A stretch of 64,000 nt of DNA from Desulfoscipio gibsoniae DSM 7213 (GTDB lineage Bacteria; Bacillota; Desulfotomaculia; Desulfotomaculales; Desulfallaceae), in the NCBI RefSeq assembly GCF_000233715.2, contig NC_021184.1, positions 2,318,001 through 2,382,000 of the forward strand, read 5' to 3'. The number at the start of each line of letters is the position of its first letter. Position 1 is the first letter of the stretch. Under the pieces are notes generated by a model that saw nothing but the letters and a program-made list of their open reading frames with translations, did not search any database and was not told where the DNA came from. Shown here in pieces: positions 34,684-43,934 of the stretch. The position numbers and the translations under genes are program-made.

Positions 34684-34872
34684 TTAATTCATATTTCTAA
34701 TACCTAATTCTTCAGTGCAGTATATGGCCTGGGAGGCGAATGCTTCGTTGATTTCCCACAGGTCAATTTGATCAATGGTCATACCGGCCTGCTTTAGAAC
34801 TTTAGGAATGGCCACAGCGGGTCCAATACCCATGACTACAGGATCTACGTTAACTATATAAACTTCTCTCAT
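34684..34872 (-). pseudogene. Thiolase remnant with internal deletion
   Basis: A 62-codon frame with a good start (GGGGGC upstream) that begins MREVYIVN, the usual N terminus of acetyl-CoA acetyltransferase, and jumps directly to [19 protein letters not shown] and [14 protein letters not shown], which in intact thiolases lie some 280 residues later. The tail stops after EELGIRN, before the GGAIALGHP and CxGGG active-site blocks. The nucleophilic Cys region and both later active-site motifs are gone, so no thiolase activity is possible. An in-frame internal deletion plus a C-terminal truncation best explains it. Confidence 0.85.
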
Positions 34873-34934
34873 TTAATAATTAGCCCCCTTCTTTGAGCTT
34901 GTCTGTAATGTATTAAAAGACTTGTAGTGTTTTT

Positions 34935-35804
34935 TTACTTGCAGTACTCGTAGAATCCCTTACCAGTTTTACGACCCCATTCTTTTTTCACAAATTTCTC
35001 CACAATAATGGGAGAGGGCTTGAATTTTGGATCTCCAGTTTCCTGGTAACGCTCTGTACTGATATAGTAGCTCAGGTCGATTCCGGTAAGGTCCATTAGT
35101 CTAAATGGTCCCATTGGGTGTCCCAAAGCATTTACCACTGCGGTGTCAATATCTTCGGGATTGGCCACTCCCATGTCATAGATATACAAAGCCTCGTTTT
35201 TAATGGCTGAAACTATTCTGTTAACTAAAAAGCCATATATTTCTTTCTTCAACATAACTGGTATTTTACCCATTTTTTTGCACGTTGCCATTACTATCTC
35301 TACAGTATCATCCGAAACATGAGCTCCTTTAACTACTTCCACAAGTTTCATTACCAAAGCCGGGTTGAAAAAGTGCATATTGCATACCTTGGACGGACGG
35401 CTGGTTGCATCAGCAATCTTGGAACTAACGATGTAAGAACTGTTAGTGGCTAAAATAGCATGTGGAGGACAAATTTTATCCAGATCGGCAAATATTTTAC
35501 GTTTAAGTTCCAGTTTTTCGATAGCCGCCTCAATTACAAGGTCGGCATCCTTGGCTGCTTCTGTCATATCGCCGGTAAATGAGAGCCTGGCCCGGGCCGC
35601 CTTAGCCTCATCCTCAGTAAGTTTACCTTTGGTTACCCGCTCCGGGAGGTAAGTATCAGCAAAACTTTCAGCTTTCTTTAAAATTTCTGGATTAATATCA
35701 GTGCATGACACTTTATAGCCCGCCAGGACAGCGGAGATAGATATCTGGTGTCCCATGTTCCCCGCGCCAATAACACAAAGATTCTTCACTTCAAAACTAG
35801 CCAT
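34935..35804 (-). CDS. hbd: 3-hydroxybutyryl-CoA dehydrogenase
   Basis: NAD(P)H-dependent interconversion of acetoacetyl-CoA and 3-hydroxybutyryl-CoA. The 289-residue protein opens with the Rossmann motif VIGAGNMGHQI near residue 13 (GxGxMG), has MHFFNPALVMKLVEVVKG carrying the catalytic His and Pro, and the C-terminal helical domain with NALGHPMGPFRLMDLTGID. Standard length. First gene of the operon hbd, thiolase remnant, crotonase, ligase, all on the minus strand. AGAGGTG precedes the ATG. Loss of the thiolase means acetoacetyl-CoA cleavage must come from elsewhere. Confidence 0.95.
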   Translation of the reverse strand: MASFEVKNLCVIGAGNMGHQISISAVLAGYKVSCTDINPEILKKAESFADTYLPERVTKGKLTEDEAKAARARLSFTGDMTEAAKDADLVIEAAIEKLELKRKIFADLDKICPPHAILATNSSYIVSSKIADATSRPSKVCNMHFFNPALVMKLVEVVKGAHVSDDTVEIVMATCKKMGKIPVMLKKEIYGFLVNRIVSAIKNEALYIYDMGVANPEDIDTAVVNALGHPMGPFRLMDLTGIDLSYYISTERYQETGDPKFKPSPIIVEKFVKKEWGRKTGKGFYEYCK

Positions 35805-35850
35805 ATATTTTACACCTCTTTTAAATTATTTAGTACATTCGAAAAATCCC

Positions 35851-35882
35851 AAAGCCTTGCAAATACAGGCTTTATTTTTTTG
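35851..35882 (+). terminator. Terminator-like hairpin upstream of hbd
   Basis: AAAGCCT, 9-base loop, AGGCTTT, then ATTTTTTT on the plus strand. No plus-strand gene precedes it. It lies within the likely hbd leader on the other strand, where no T-run follows, so it probably protects hbd from opposing transcription. Confidence 0.45.
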
Positions 35883-36084
35883 CCTTTTGAGGCTTCACCT
35901 CAAAAAACAATTAATTTTATGTCCCATCGTAATTATTAGGTATGGCTATTATTAAAAAGATATCTGGGTTTAAATGAATTAAATAGTGATTCACGGTCAT
36001 TTTACCTGCTTGACAATTCTAAAATCGCTCCAAAATTGAATTGGAAGCTATTTCCAATATATCGGTTTGAAAGGAGTAGATTTT

Positions 36085-37620
36085 ATGTTAGTTGTCAAGT
36101 ATTCTCATGAGCAGTATCAAGATTTCGTTTGTGATTTTTTAACTCGCTATTATATTTCGACCGGCCAGCAGATTACTATCGTAACTAAAGCTTCTTTAGT
36201 TGTTAAACTTTGGGGTGCCGATCTTACCGGCATTGTTAAGCTTATTAAAAACCGGTATTCAAGGGCTAATCGGGGCATCCCACCCAAAGATGCGGTGGCC
36301 TTGCTTCGCTCGCTTATCCTTATGACTTTTACTGGTGAAACCAGCATCCCCAAGTGGGTGGATTCTTTAAGGTCTGATCCTTTTCTTGCTGTTTTATCTG
36401 GTTTTTTGCCCGCCTGCTTTTCTACTGTTAAAGTTGATGATGTTCCGGCAGATCCTATCCCGGGCGTGGGTACTTTTTATAATTATATGGATAGGCTGAT
36501 TCGTAAGAATCGGATCCTTTACAAATCGAAGCTGCGCAAGCTCAAGCGTAAGCCTAAAAAGAAGCAGAAGAAAAATCAGAAACTGGATTCATCCAAGCCC
36601 GGCGTAGTGGAACGCCTGGTTAATAGGGTGCTAAAATACAATAATGCCAAGCTCCCTGGTAATCTGGAATCTACTTTAAACCAGATTCTAAAAGATGTTT
36701 TTGTTATGCCATCCTTAGCCAGGGGTATCCTTGGCGACCCTAATAAATTGAATGTCGCCGCTGATGGCACTTGCATGCCTACTCATGCCTCTTACTACGG
36801 CAAAAAGGTTTGCAATTGTAAGTTAAAGCCCGGCGAACGTTGCGATTGCCTCCGCTTATTCGCTGACCCCTCTGCCTCTTGGGGTTGGGATAGTTACAAT
36901 GAGCGTTACTTTTATGGCCATACTTTTCATGGCTTCACTGCTTGTGACTCTTTCTACAGCTTACCTATCCATATAAAATGTGTTTCTGGTGAACGTCATG
37001 ATTCGGTAACTAGTGTTTATGAACTTAAAGAGCTTGTGGATTTGTACCCAGGGATTAATTTTAATGCTGCTGTTTACGATTCGGCTTATGACGCTAATCC
37101 ATTCTATCTTCTCAATATGCATTATGGCATCAAGCCCGTTATTGATCTTAACGCTCGGGCTTCTAAGCCTGATGCAGTGAGTGATTTTATTGAATTTGAT
37201 AAAAAAGGGATCCCTCACTGCAAATGTTTAGGACACCAATTACGTAACTGGGGCCTAATGTCCAAGTCCTTCAGACGAAAGTGGCTTTTCCCTGTGCAAT
37301 GTAATTCCTGTGATAAGTGCCATTTATATAGCGAAAAAACGTTTTATACAAAAACAAGTGATAACCCCAGGTTCTTTACGCCTATTTTAAGGGGCTCGGA
37401 TGAGTGGAAGCAGCTTTACAAAAGACGCTCTACCACCGAAAGGGCCTGGGACAGAATCAATAATGATTTTAACGCTGAATCTGCCGTTGTTTTTACCCGA
37501 GAACGTAGGATAGTTAGAGTATTTCTTGGTGCTTTCTGTTGTTATGTTGATGCATGGGCTGGCGAGAGCACCATTTCAATCACTGATATATTTCCTGTCC
37601 TTTCAAGGTTCGCTGCCTAA
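36085..37620 (+). CDS. IS4/IS5-type DDE transposase
   Basis: A 511-residue transposase with the acidic triad visible as AADGTC near residue 236, VYDSAYD near 340 and TTERAWDRI near 462. A lysine/arginine-rich segment (about 150-185) likely binds DNA, and Cys-rich clusters (CNCKLKPGERCDC; CNSCDKC) may bind zinc. ATG at 36085 follows AAAGGAG by eight bases. I could not define terminal inverted repeats or a target duplication around it, so the element boundaries are unknown. The exact IS family is uncertain. Confidence 0.8.
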   Translation: MLVVKYSHEQYQDFVCDFLTRYYISTGQQITIVTKASLVVKLWGADLTGIVKLIKNRYSRANRGIPPKDAVALLRSLILMTFTGETSIPKWVDSLRSDPFLAVLSGFLPACFSTVKVDDVPADPIPGVGTFYNYMDRLIRKNRILYKSKLRKLKRKPKKKQKKNQKLDSSKPGVVERLVNRVLKYNNAKLPGNLESTLNQILKDVFVMPSLARGILGDPNKLNVAADGTCMPTHASYYGKKVCNCKLKPGERCDCLRLFADPSASWGWDSYNERYFYGHTFHGFTACDSFYSLPIHIKCVSGERHDSVTSVYELKELVDLYPGINFNAAVYDSAYDANPFYLLNMHYGIKPVIDLNARASKPDAVSDFIEFDKKGIPHCKCLGHQLRNWGLMSKSFRRKWLFPVQCNSCDKCHLYSEKTFYTKTSDNPRFFTPILRGSDEWKQLYKRRSTTERAWDRINNDFNAESAVVFTRERRIVRVFLGAFCCYVDAWAGESTISITDIFPVLSRFAA

Positions 37621-37815
37621 TCTGGGTTATGCTTTAAGTTATATTCAAATTGTTTTTAGGCTTTTTTTAAATCAATTCAAAAAGGCCTATTTGGTATGCG
37701 CATTTTTATTCTCTTACTTACCCAGTTTGCTTATATTTTTCTAATCATCCTTTATATGGTATTTGGGATTTTATGTTTTTCGATTATACTCATTATTATT
37801 ATAGATTATAGACGG

Positions 37816-38022
37816 TTAAAAACGCTTATTAGTTCTGGTCCAAATCTTCATTTTTTCAGTTTCTTTGATTAGATCGTCCCGGTAATCGGGGTGGGCAAGA
37901 ATAATCAGCATCTCTGTCCGCTGCCAGGTCGGTTTTCCCTTCAAGTTAGCCTTACCATACTCAGATCTAGAATAAGGGTCAGATCTTTTTATTTTGTCTG
38001 ATATGTTAAAATAATCAGTCAT
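37816..38022 (-). pseudogene. CoA-transferase/acetyl-CoA hydrolase C-terminal remnant
   Basis: A 68-codon frame whose second half, [20 protein letters not shown] followed by [12 protein letters not shown], fits the extreme C terminus of acetyl-CoA hydrolase/4-hydroxybutyrate CoA-transferase proteins (the IAHPDFRDEL motif). The first 20 codons do not fit and only a weak ribosome site exists. A full enzyme would be about 430 residues. Lies beside the transposase, so insertion or deletion by that element may have removed the rest. Confidence 0.5.
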
Positions 38023-38170
38023 TAGATATCATTCAGACCTTTCTACTCTCGATTACTTTCCCTTTTTACACCAGTGAATTATGTATACAAATTTTTCTCC
38101 AATTAGCAGGAGTGAGCATTCAAGTGCAGAATTTCAATAAGATACATTTAACATCGAGGTGAGTTCATAA

Positions 38171-39709
38171 GTGAATTTTTCAAGGAGACCTGTAGAAGCC
38201 GCCAAAATGATTATTAACCCAAGCCATGAAGAGCTTAAAATTTTGGCCCAAGAAGGTAACAAAACCACTATTTACAACAGTGCCAGTTTTATATCCTCCG
38301 TGCGCAACCGGAGTGCTAAGAAAACCTATATTGTTGAGGACGGGGTGCCACTGGGCGTGGACCAGCAGGGTATCTCCATTGCCGAAGCAAATCGCATCGC
38401 TGACGAAGTACATGAGTATTTAAAACAGCAAGAGGTCATCAGGCTGGACCGCCGTATGGGATTACATCCCGATTTTAGCCTGCACTGCCGTCTATTTATT
38501 ACTACAAGGTTTGCACGCATTCCGTTAAAATGGAATATCATGCTCTTCCCATCAGTTGAACCTGAAGCTGAACCCGATTTACTCAGTATTTATGTGCCAG
38601 AATGGCCTGAAAGAGTTATCTTTTGCCATCCCCTCTCCTATACAACTTACATCCTGGGAACCGATTATTTCGGTGAAGCTAAAAAATCTTTTCTGCGCAT
38701 GGCCATGTTTCGCACAAAAACAGAAGGCGGGCTCGGTTTTCATGCAGGCAGCAAGGTACTGCGGATAAAATTACCGGGTGGTGAGTTAAAAGATGCCGGT
38801 TTCCTCCTTTTCGGCCTTAGTGGAACAGGAAAAACTACGCTGACCATGCATGACCATAATTTGACTCCACCGGAACAGGCCATCATCAGACAAGACGACG
38901 TGGTAATGATGAATCCCCAGGGATACTGCTATGGCACGGAAAACGGTTTCTATATAAAGACCGAAGGTCTTGATGAGTCACAAAAGGTTTTATACCACGC
39001 CGCACAAAGCCCTGAGGCAATTTTTGAAAACGTCAAGGTAAATGACGACGGCTCAATCGACTTTAATAATACTGAACTCACCTCCAACGGCCGGGGCGTT
39101 ATCCGCAGGGAGGATGTTTTGGGGGTTGACAGCAATATCGACCTGGATAAAGCCCATCGCATGATCTTCATCACTCGTCATGACAAAATGGTCCCTCCGG
39201 TGGCTAAATTGAACCCCCACCAGGCGGCTGCCTTTTTCATGCTGGGTGAATCAGTCGAAACCTCGGCCGGTGATCCCACCAAAGCAGGGCAATCCAAACG
39301 GGAAGTGGGCACCAATCCGTTTATCGTAGGTTTGGAGGGGGAAGAAGGAAACCGGCTGCTGGAAATCCTGGAGGCCAATCCCGATATGGAATGTTACCTG
39401 CTTAACACAGGCAGCATTGGTATGGGCGGTAACCGGCCGGGGGTGAAAATCAGTATCCATGCTTCCACCACTATTCTAAAATATATTGCCACCGGGGAAA
39501 TAAAATGGCAAACAGACCCTGATTGGGGCTATCAGATACCTGAGCATATACCGGAACTGGACATGACCGTTTACGACCCCCGGTCTTACTATACTAAAGA
39601 GGAATATCTATCAATGGTACAACAGCTTAGAGAGGAAAGGATCCGCTGGCTGGATAAATACCCGGAATTAAAACTCGAAATTAAAAACACCATCAAGCAA
39701 CCGAAATAA
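38171..39709 (+). CDS. pckA: Phosphoenolpyruvate carboxykinase (ATP)
   Basis: Converts oxaloacetate and ATP to phosphoenolpyruvate, CO2 and ADP. The 512-residue protein has the kinase-1 P-loop GLSGTGKTTL near residue 220, kinase-2 RQDDVVMMNP near 250, and later GNRPGVKIS. These are the ATP-dependent PEPCK signatures, not the GTP form. A GTG start at 38171 has GAGGTGA nine bases upstream. Single-gene unit closed by a terminator. Role may be gluconeogenic or anaplerotic. Confidence 0.92.
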   Translation: MNFSRRPVEAAKMIINPSHEELKILAQEGNKTTIYNSASFISSVRNRSAKKTYIVEDGVPLGVDQQGISIAEANRIADEVHEYLKQQEVIRLDRRMGLHPDFSLHCRLFITTRFARIPLKWNIMLFPSVEPEAEPDLLSIYVPEWPERVIFCHPLSYTTYILGTDYFGEAKKSFLRMAMFRTKTEGGLGFHAGSKVLRIKLPGGELKDAGFLLFGLSGTGKTTLTMHDHNLTPPEQAIIRQDDVVMMNPQGYCYGTENGFYIKTEGLDESQKVLYHAAQSPEAIFENVKVNDDGSIDFNNTELTSNGRGVIRREDVLGVDSNIDLDKAHRMIFITRHDKMVPPVAKLNPHQAAAFFMLGESVETSAGDPTKAGQSKREVGTNPFIVGLEGEEGNRLLEILEANPDMECYLLNTGSIGMGGNRPGVKISIHASTTILKYIATGEIKWQTDPDWGYQIPEHIPELDMTVYDPRSYYTKEEYLSMVQQLREERIRWLDKYPELKLEIKNTIKQPK

Positions 39710-39728
39710 GATTACAATCAAAAGAAAA

Positions 39729-39768
39729 GCCCTGCCGACACACTAATCATAAGATCGGCAGGGCCTTT
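39729..39768 (+). terminator. pckA terminator
   Basis: GCCCTGCCGA, 16-base loop, TCGGCAGGGC, then CTTTATACTTT. Lies 20 bases after the pckA stop. Confidence 0.85.
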
Positions 39769-39927
39769 ATACTTTGGTTTAATCCTCATGTAATACATAT
39801 GACCAGGAATTTGACCCCCCTAAGGTATAAATGGAAGCCAGTATCTGCTACTCATTGGGGAATGTGAAATATTACGTGTAAATGGTTTTTCCTCTTAACA
39901 CAAAACTATCTTAGTTAGAATCAACTA

Positions 39928-40050
39928 GGTAGCCCTTTATATGGAGAGGGGCCTGTGTTAGCCTGTTGCGGCGGGAGACCAAAGCGTAGCGTGGACTCCC
40001 CGGTGGGCTCCCAGAAACACAGGCCCAGAGGCTCCATGTCAAGGGCTACC
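39928..40050. other. Large nested hairpin in the IS256 left end (possible structured RNA)
   Basis: Three co-axial perfect helices: GGTAGCCCTT (39928) with AAGGGCTACC (40041); ATGGAG (39941) with CTCCAT (40032); GGCCTGTGTT (39950) with AACACAGGCC (40016). A GC-rich 55-base apical region follows, with its own pairing potential. There is no coding frame. It lies after the transposase stop, so it may be the end of the transposase mRNA or a separate RNA. Confidence 0.6.
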
Positions 40051-40075
40051 GGTCGGTTTGTTGGCCGGCTAACTT

Positions 40076-41293
40076 TTATATGGCCATCTCTGATTCTATC
40101 CTATCACCAAAGTATATGACAAATTGGGAGATGCAATTTTTCCAATCTTTAACTGGCATAGTCCATTTTTTTGCTGCTTCAACGGTGGCCAGGTAAATAA
40201 TTTTCTTCAGTGAATCGTCTGTTGGATAGGCAGTTTTAGTTTTGGTTACTTTCCGTAGTTGCCGGTGGTAACCCTCGATGATATTAGTAGTATAAATCAT
40301 TTTACGGATTTCATATGGGTATTTAAAATAAGCTGTTAACTCAAGCCAATTCTTTTCCCAGGAACGAATTATAATGGGATGTCTTTTACCCCAGTTTTCT
40401 TTGAATATTTCAAAGGCTAACTCAGCCTCTTCCAGGGTTAATGCCTGGTACACTTGCTTAAGATCAGCCATCAACTCCTTTTGTTCTTTGTATGGCACAT
40501 ACTTCAGGGAATTACGGATTTGATGGATTATGCAAAGCTGAATTTCGGTATGGGGGAAAACAGTGTTTATGGCCTCAGAAAACCCGGAAAGCCCGTCTTT
40601 ACAGGTAATCAGGATATCTTGCACCCCCCTGTTTTTGAGGTCATTACATACACCAAGCCAAAAGCTGGCACTTTCATTTTCCCCAATCCAGATGCCAAGT
40701 ATTTCTTTTTGGCCTGCCATATTTAGGGCCAACACACTGTAGGCCGCCTTGTTTATTATCCGGTTATCTTTACGTACCTTGAAATGGATAGCATCAAGGA
40801 AAACAATAGGGTATATACGGTCAAGTGTCCGGGACTGCCACTCTGCAATCAGTGGTAGTATTTTGTCTGTTATCTTGCTGACCATGGTAGGGGATACGTC
40901 GATACCGTAGATATCCCTCATGTGGTCCTCAATATCACGTGTAGACATACCCTTGGCGTACATGGCTATAATTTGGTCTTCAAGCTGGTTGGATGTCTTT
41001 TCATATTTACCGATAAGCCTTGGTTCAAATTCACCATTACGATCCCGTGGGATTTCCACTTCTGTCTTGCCGAACTTAGTCTGGATAGTTTTCTTATTGT
41101 AACCGTTGCGACTGTTGCCAGTATTATTGCCTTCAATGCTGTGTTTTTTATACCCGAGGTGCTCTTCAATTTCAGCCTCGAATATCTGCTGCAAGGTGTC
41201 CTTGAATAGATTCTTGAGCATCTCATGTACGTCTTCTACGGTGCGGCAATCCTTTGCTAATTCCTTGATCGTTTTGTCTTGCATGGCTTGCAT
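40076..41293 (-). CDS. IS256-family transposase
   Basis: A 405-residue Mutator-type transposase. DDE core: Asp in YPIVFLDAIHFKVR near residue 168, Asp in ITCKDGLSGF near 235 and Glu in TNIIEGYHRQLRK near 342; C/D(2)H-type CIIHQIRNSLKY is the family signature. GGAGATG precedes the ATG. Uninterrupted, so likely able to move the element it sits in. Confidence 0.95.
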   Translation of the reverse strand: MQAMQDKTIKELAKDCRTVEDVHEMLKNLFKDTLQQIFEAEIEEHLGYKKHSIEGNNTGNSRNGYNKKTIQTKFGKTEVEIPRDRNGEFEPRLIGKYEKTSNQLEDQIIAMYAKGMSTRDIEDHMRDIYGIDVSPTMVSKITDKILPLIAEWQSRTLDRIYPIVFLDAIHFKVRKDNRIINKAAYSVLALNMAGQKEILGIWIGENESASFWLGVCNDLKNRGVQDILITCKDGLSGFSEAINTVFPHTEIQLCIIHQIRNSLKYVPYKEQKELMADLKQVYQALTLEEAELAFEIFKENWGKRHPIIIRSWEKNWLELTAYFKYPYEIRKMIYTTNIIEGYHRQLRKVTKTKTAYPTDDSLKKIIYLATVEAAKKWTMPVKDWKNCISQFVIYFGDRIESEMAI

Positions 41294-41350
41294 AAATGGT
41301 CATCTCCTTTATTGGTAGTTATAACCATTTACACTAAATTAATTACGTTC

Positions 41351-43351
41351 TCACTCATTGATTTTTTCATATCGTCTTGCTCCAACATATCGTGGACTCC
41401 AATAACTATCTGAGATATTAAGATCACGAATTGCTACACCTTCAGATTCTGTTACGATGATAAACTGCTCATTTCCAATATGTAATCCTGGTAGTAGTAC
41501 CTTGCTGGATCCCTCAAAGAATAGAACATCTCCAATATTTAAATCTTCCCTTTCTATTTCTTTTCCTAAAGCCCATTGTTGGGATGAATATCTTGGTAGA
41601 TCAATATCTAAACCTGCTTTCATAACGTATTGTATAAACCCGGAGTGATTAAAGCCTTCTTTGGTATTTCCTCCTGCTAAGTAACGTACACCCAGGGTTT
41701 TATATGCTTCTTCAACGACTTTAGAATCCAGCCTCAAACTAAGCGAGTCAAAGCGTTTTACTACTGCAAGGCGATCCAGCAAATTTTGTCCTAAATAGCT
41801 GATTGTATTCATACCTTCGTCGCCAGATGCATGAATTATATAATTATTTCCTAGATAAATTGCAGCATGTGATATCCCTTCCCGCCATTTTCCTGTAAAA
41901 TAAATCACGTCTCCAGGACGCTTGTTTTCAAAATCGATAGTTTCGCCTACTTCACATTGTTTATAAGTTATGCGAGGCAAATAAATGTTTTTAGCATCTC
42001 TAAAGACTGTCTGAACTAAATAAGAACAGTCAAAACCATCTATTGTATCGCCACCTAACAAATAAGGAGTTCCTATATATTTCATTGCTTCTCGAATAAC
42101 TAAATTCTCATGTTCCTTATAATTTTCAGGCTGAGAATAATATATATCAGCCTCCGTTAGTCGTTTTGCACCTACATATATATCTGACCAATACTCACTC
42201 TCAATATCCCTTTCCGCAACTCCTTCTGTAGTCTGAACTATAAACATACCATTTCCTTTATAAATACCAGGTATAAGACCGCTTCCCTGGAAAAACACTA
42301 AGTCTCCTGCTTGAAGCTCTTCTTTAGAAATGGATTCGCCTATTTCATAGATCCTATCGGAAAAGACAGATAGTTGTATATTGAGGGTATCTTTAAAAAC
42401 ATAACGTACAAAATTAGTCGTATTAAAGCCTTCGGTTGGTGAATTCCCTTCTGGATTATAGGGTGTTCCAAGCAAAGCCATAGCCTTTTCCACAATTGGA
42501 TTGCTTACGATGCCTTCCTCAATAATATTGTTAGTAAACCGTCTTGCTCCCAGCAACCTGGATTTCCAATAATCACTTGTTTCGAGATCTACTACAGCAA
42601 CCCCATTAGTTGTAACAATAACAAAAATACCATTGTCTATGTATATTCCTGGTAGTCGCACACTGCTGCCTTGAAAGAATAGTACATCACCAGATTTAAT
42701 ATCAACCGCATCTACTTCCATACCTACTCTCCATTGTTCGTTCGATGTTCTGGGAAAATCCAGTTTGTTTACTTCATTAAAAACGTATTGTACAAAGCCT
42801 GAATGATCAAAGCCATTTGGATCATTACCTCCAAGTTCATAAGGAGATCCTACTAATTCAAGGGCTTTTACAGCTACAGGATTTAATTCATTAGCTATAT
42901 TTGTGTAGCGCCTTGCACCTTTATACCGATCCCTCCAATAGGAATCTTCTACTATATTCCGTTTTACTACTCCTTCATTAGTCGCTACAACGATAATGAT
43001 ATCATCGCCTTTATATATTGCCGGTATTAGGTTGTCGCTTCCAGTAAAGTAAAGAACATCTCCAGGCTGTATTTCACTACGTTCTATAGGTTTACCCAGT
43101 TTCCATAACTGTGAAGGCGATCCAGGGAGGACTATACCCTCTCCCTCTCTGAATGCATACTGAATAAACCCGGTGCTATTAAATCCTTCCTCCGGTGTAT
43201 TTCCTCCTTGTTTAAAAGGCTTGCCTATTAAACTTTCTGCAAGTAAAACCGTTTGAATTTCTGTCTCATTATTATAACCATAGGATGGGCTAGCAGTTAA
43301 CAGGATCAATAGGATTAACCATATGACATTTAGTTTTTTAAATTGGTTCAT
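41351..43351 (-). CDS. Secreted protein with five NlpC/P60-type modules, one catalytic
   Basis: A 666-residue exported protein with a signal peptide (VIWLILLILLTASPSYG) and five tandem modules of about 120 residues, at approximately 30-150, 155-275, 285-410, 425-540 and 545-662. Each opens with a G-x-PY-like segment and a GF-x-x-x-x-F motif and contains a GDVLFF-like strand. Only module 4 keeps the NlpC/P60 catalytic Cys (GFDCSYLVQ) and His (GISHAAIYLG). The others read GFNSTGF, GFDHSGF, GFNTTNF and GFNHSGF, and have Pro instead of the catalytic His. One peptidoglycan endopeptidase plus four non-catalytic, probably binding, repeats is inferred. AGGTGG precedes the ATG. Confidence 0.85.
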   Translation of the reverse strand: MNQFKKLNVIWLILLILLTASPSYGYNNETEIQTVLLAESLIGKPFKQGGNTPEEGFNSTGFIQYAFREGEGIVLPGSPSQLWKLGKPIERSEIQPGDVLYFTGSDNLIPAIYKGDDIIIVVATNEGVVKRNIVEDSYWRDRYKGARRYTNIANELNPVAVKALELVGSPYELGGNDPNGFDHSGFVQYVFNEVNKLDFPRTSNEQWRVGMEVDAVDIKSGDVLFFQGSSVRLPGIYIDNGIFVIVTTNGVAVVDLETSDYWKSRLLGARRFTNNIIEEGIVSNPIVEKAMALLGTPYNPEGNSPTEGFNTTNFVRYVFKDTLNIQLSVFSDRIYEIGESISKEELQAGDLVFFQGSGLIPGIYKGNGMFIVQTTEGVAERDIESEYWSDIYVGAKRLTEADIYYSQPENYKEHENLVIREAMKYIGTPYLLGGDTIDGFDCSYLVQTVFRDAKNIYLPRITYKQCEVGETIDFENKRPGDVIYFTGKWREGISHAAIYLGNNYIIHASGDEGMNTISYLGQNLLDRLAVVKRFDSLSLRLDSKVVEEAYKTLGVRYLAGGNTKEGFNHSGFIQYVMKAGLDIDLPRYSSQQWALGKEIEREDLNIGDVLFFEGSSKVLLPGLHIGNEQFIIVTESEGVAIRDLNISDSYWSPRYVGARRYEKINE

Positions 43352-43632
43352 TTTAAAATCCACCTACTTTATCTCGCTTGTCGCCTTTAAGACTCCCGCA
43401 TCAAACTTTACTTGGGCTGCAAGATCTTGTTGGTTTGGCATTTTATTGGTGTTTTTCATATTTAAAGCATTCGCGATTTCATTATTGAATTCCTCCTGTA
43501 AAACTTCCTGTATAAGCAATTTTCAACGCATGATAATGCTTCCATACCGACGCAATGCAGCCATTGCACTTGGGGCTCGCTATCTCAAAAGTAAGCTATA
43601 CCTCCGGCTTGATCTCGTTAACCGCCGCTAAG

Positions 43633-43922
43633 ACTCCCGCCTCGTATAAGGAAAGGGGACACACCTGCTGAAGGGAATCGGTCAGGGGACACACCTTCTC
43701 TTTCGGGTAAAGCTATTAGGGTCGAAGGTATGTCCCCAATTGATATTTCTCTGGGGACAGGAATGTCCCCAACTAATGGAGTTAAGCGGCGATAAACTCG
43801 AAATAAGTGCGACTAAGGTTTAGCGGTCAGGGGACACACCTCTGCTTATGGGTCAAACTTTTGGGTCGAGGAATGTCCCAACGTATGGGTCAAAACCCCA
43901 CCTGAACCAAGTCTTCTTTATT
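43633..43922. repeat. Long direct repeat, left copy (flanks two-component operon)
   Basis: Starts CCCGCC-CGTATAAGG and contains repeated GGGGACACACC units and the mirrored GTATGTCCCC/GGAATGTCCCC units, ending GTCTTCTTTATTA. Near-identical to 46271-46502, apart from about 60 extra bases inside. It fills most of the 43352-43934 gap. No gene is visible there. Confidence 0.85.
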
Positions 43923-43934
43923 AGCCGGATACAA

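Larger units (their letters stand above)
39876..41334 (-). mobile_element. IS256-family insertion sequence
   Basis: About 1.46 kb between inverted ends GTGTAAATGGTT (39876-39887) and AACCATTTACAC (41323-41334). One transposase gene on the minus strand. About 190 bases of non-coding DNA lie between the transposase stop and the left end and fold into a large hairpin. A clear 8-9 bp target duplication was not found. Confidence 0.85.

Noticed and set aside
36085-37620. Terminal inverted repeats of the DDE element
   Set aside because: GGTATG occurs on both sides (35940 and 37693) but in the same orientation and without further agreement.
39876-41334. Target duplication of the IS256 element
   Set aside because: Flanks AATATTAC and TAAATTAATTAC share only ATTAC and not at the right distance from the ends.
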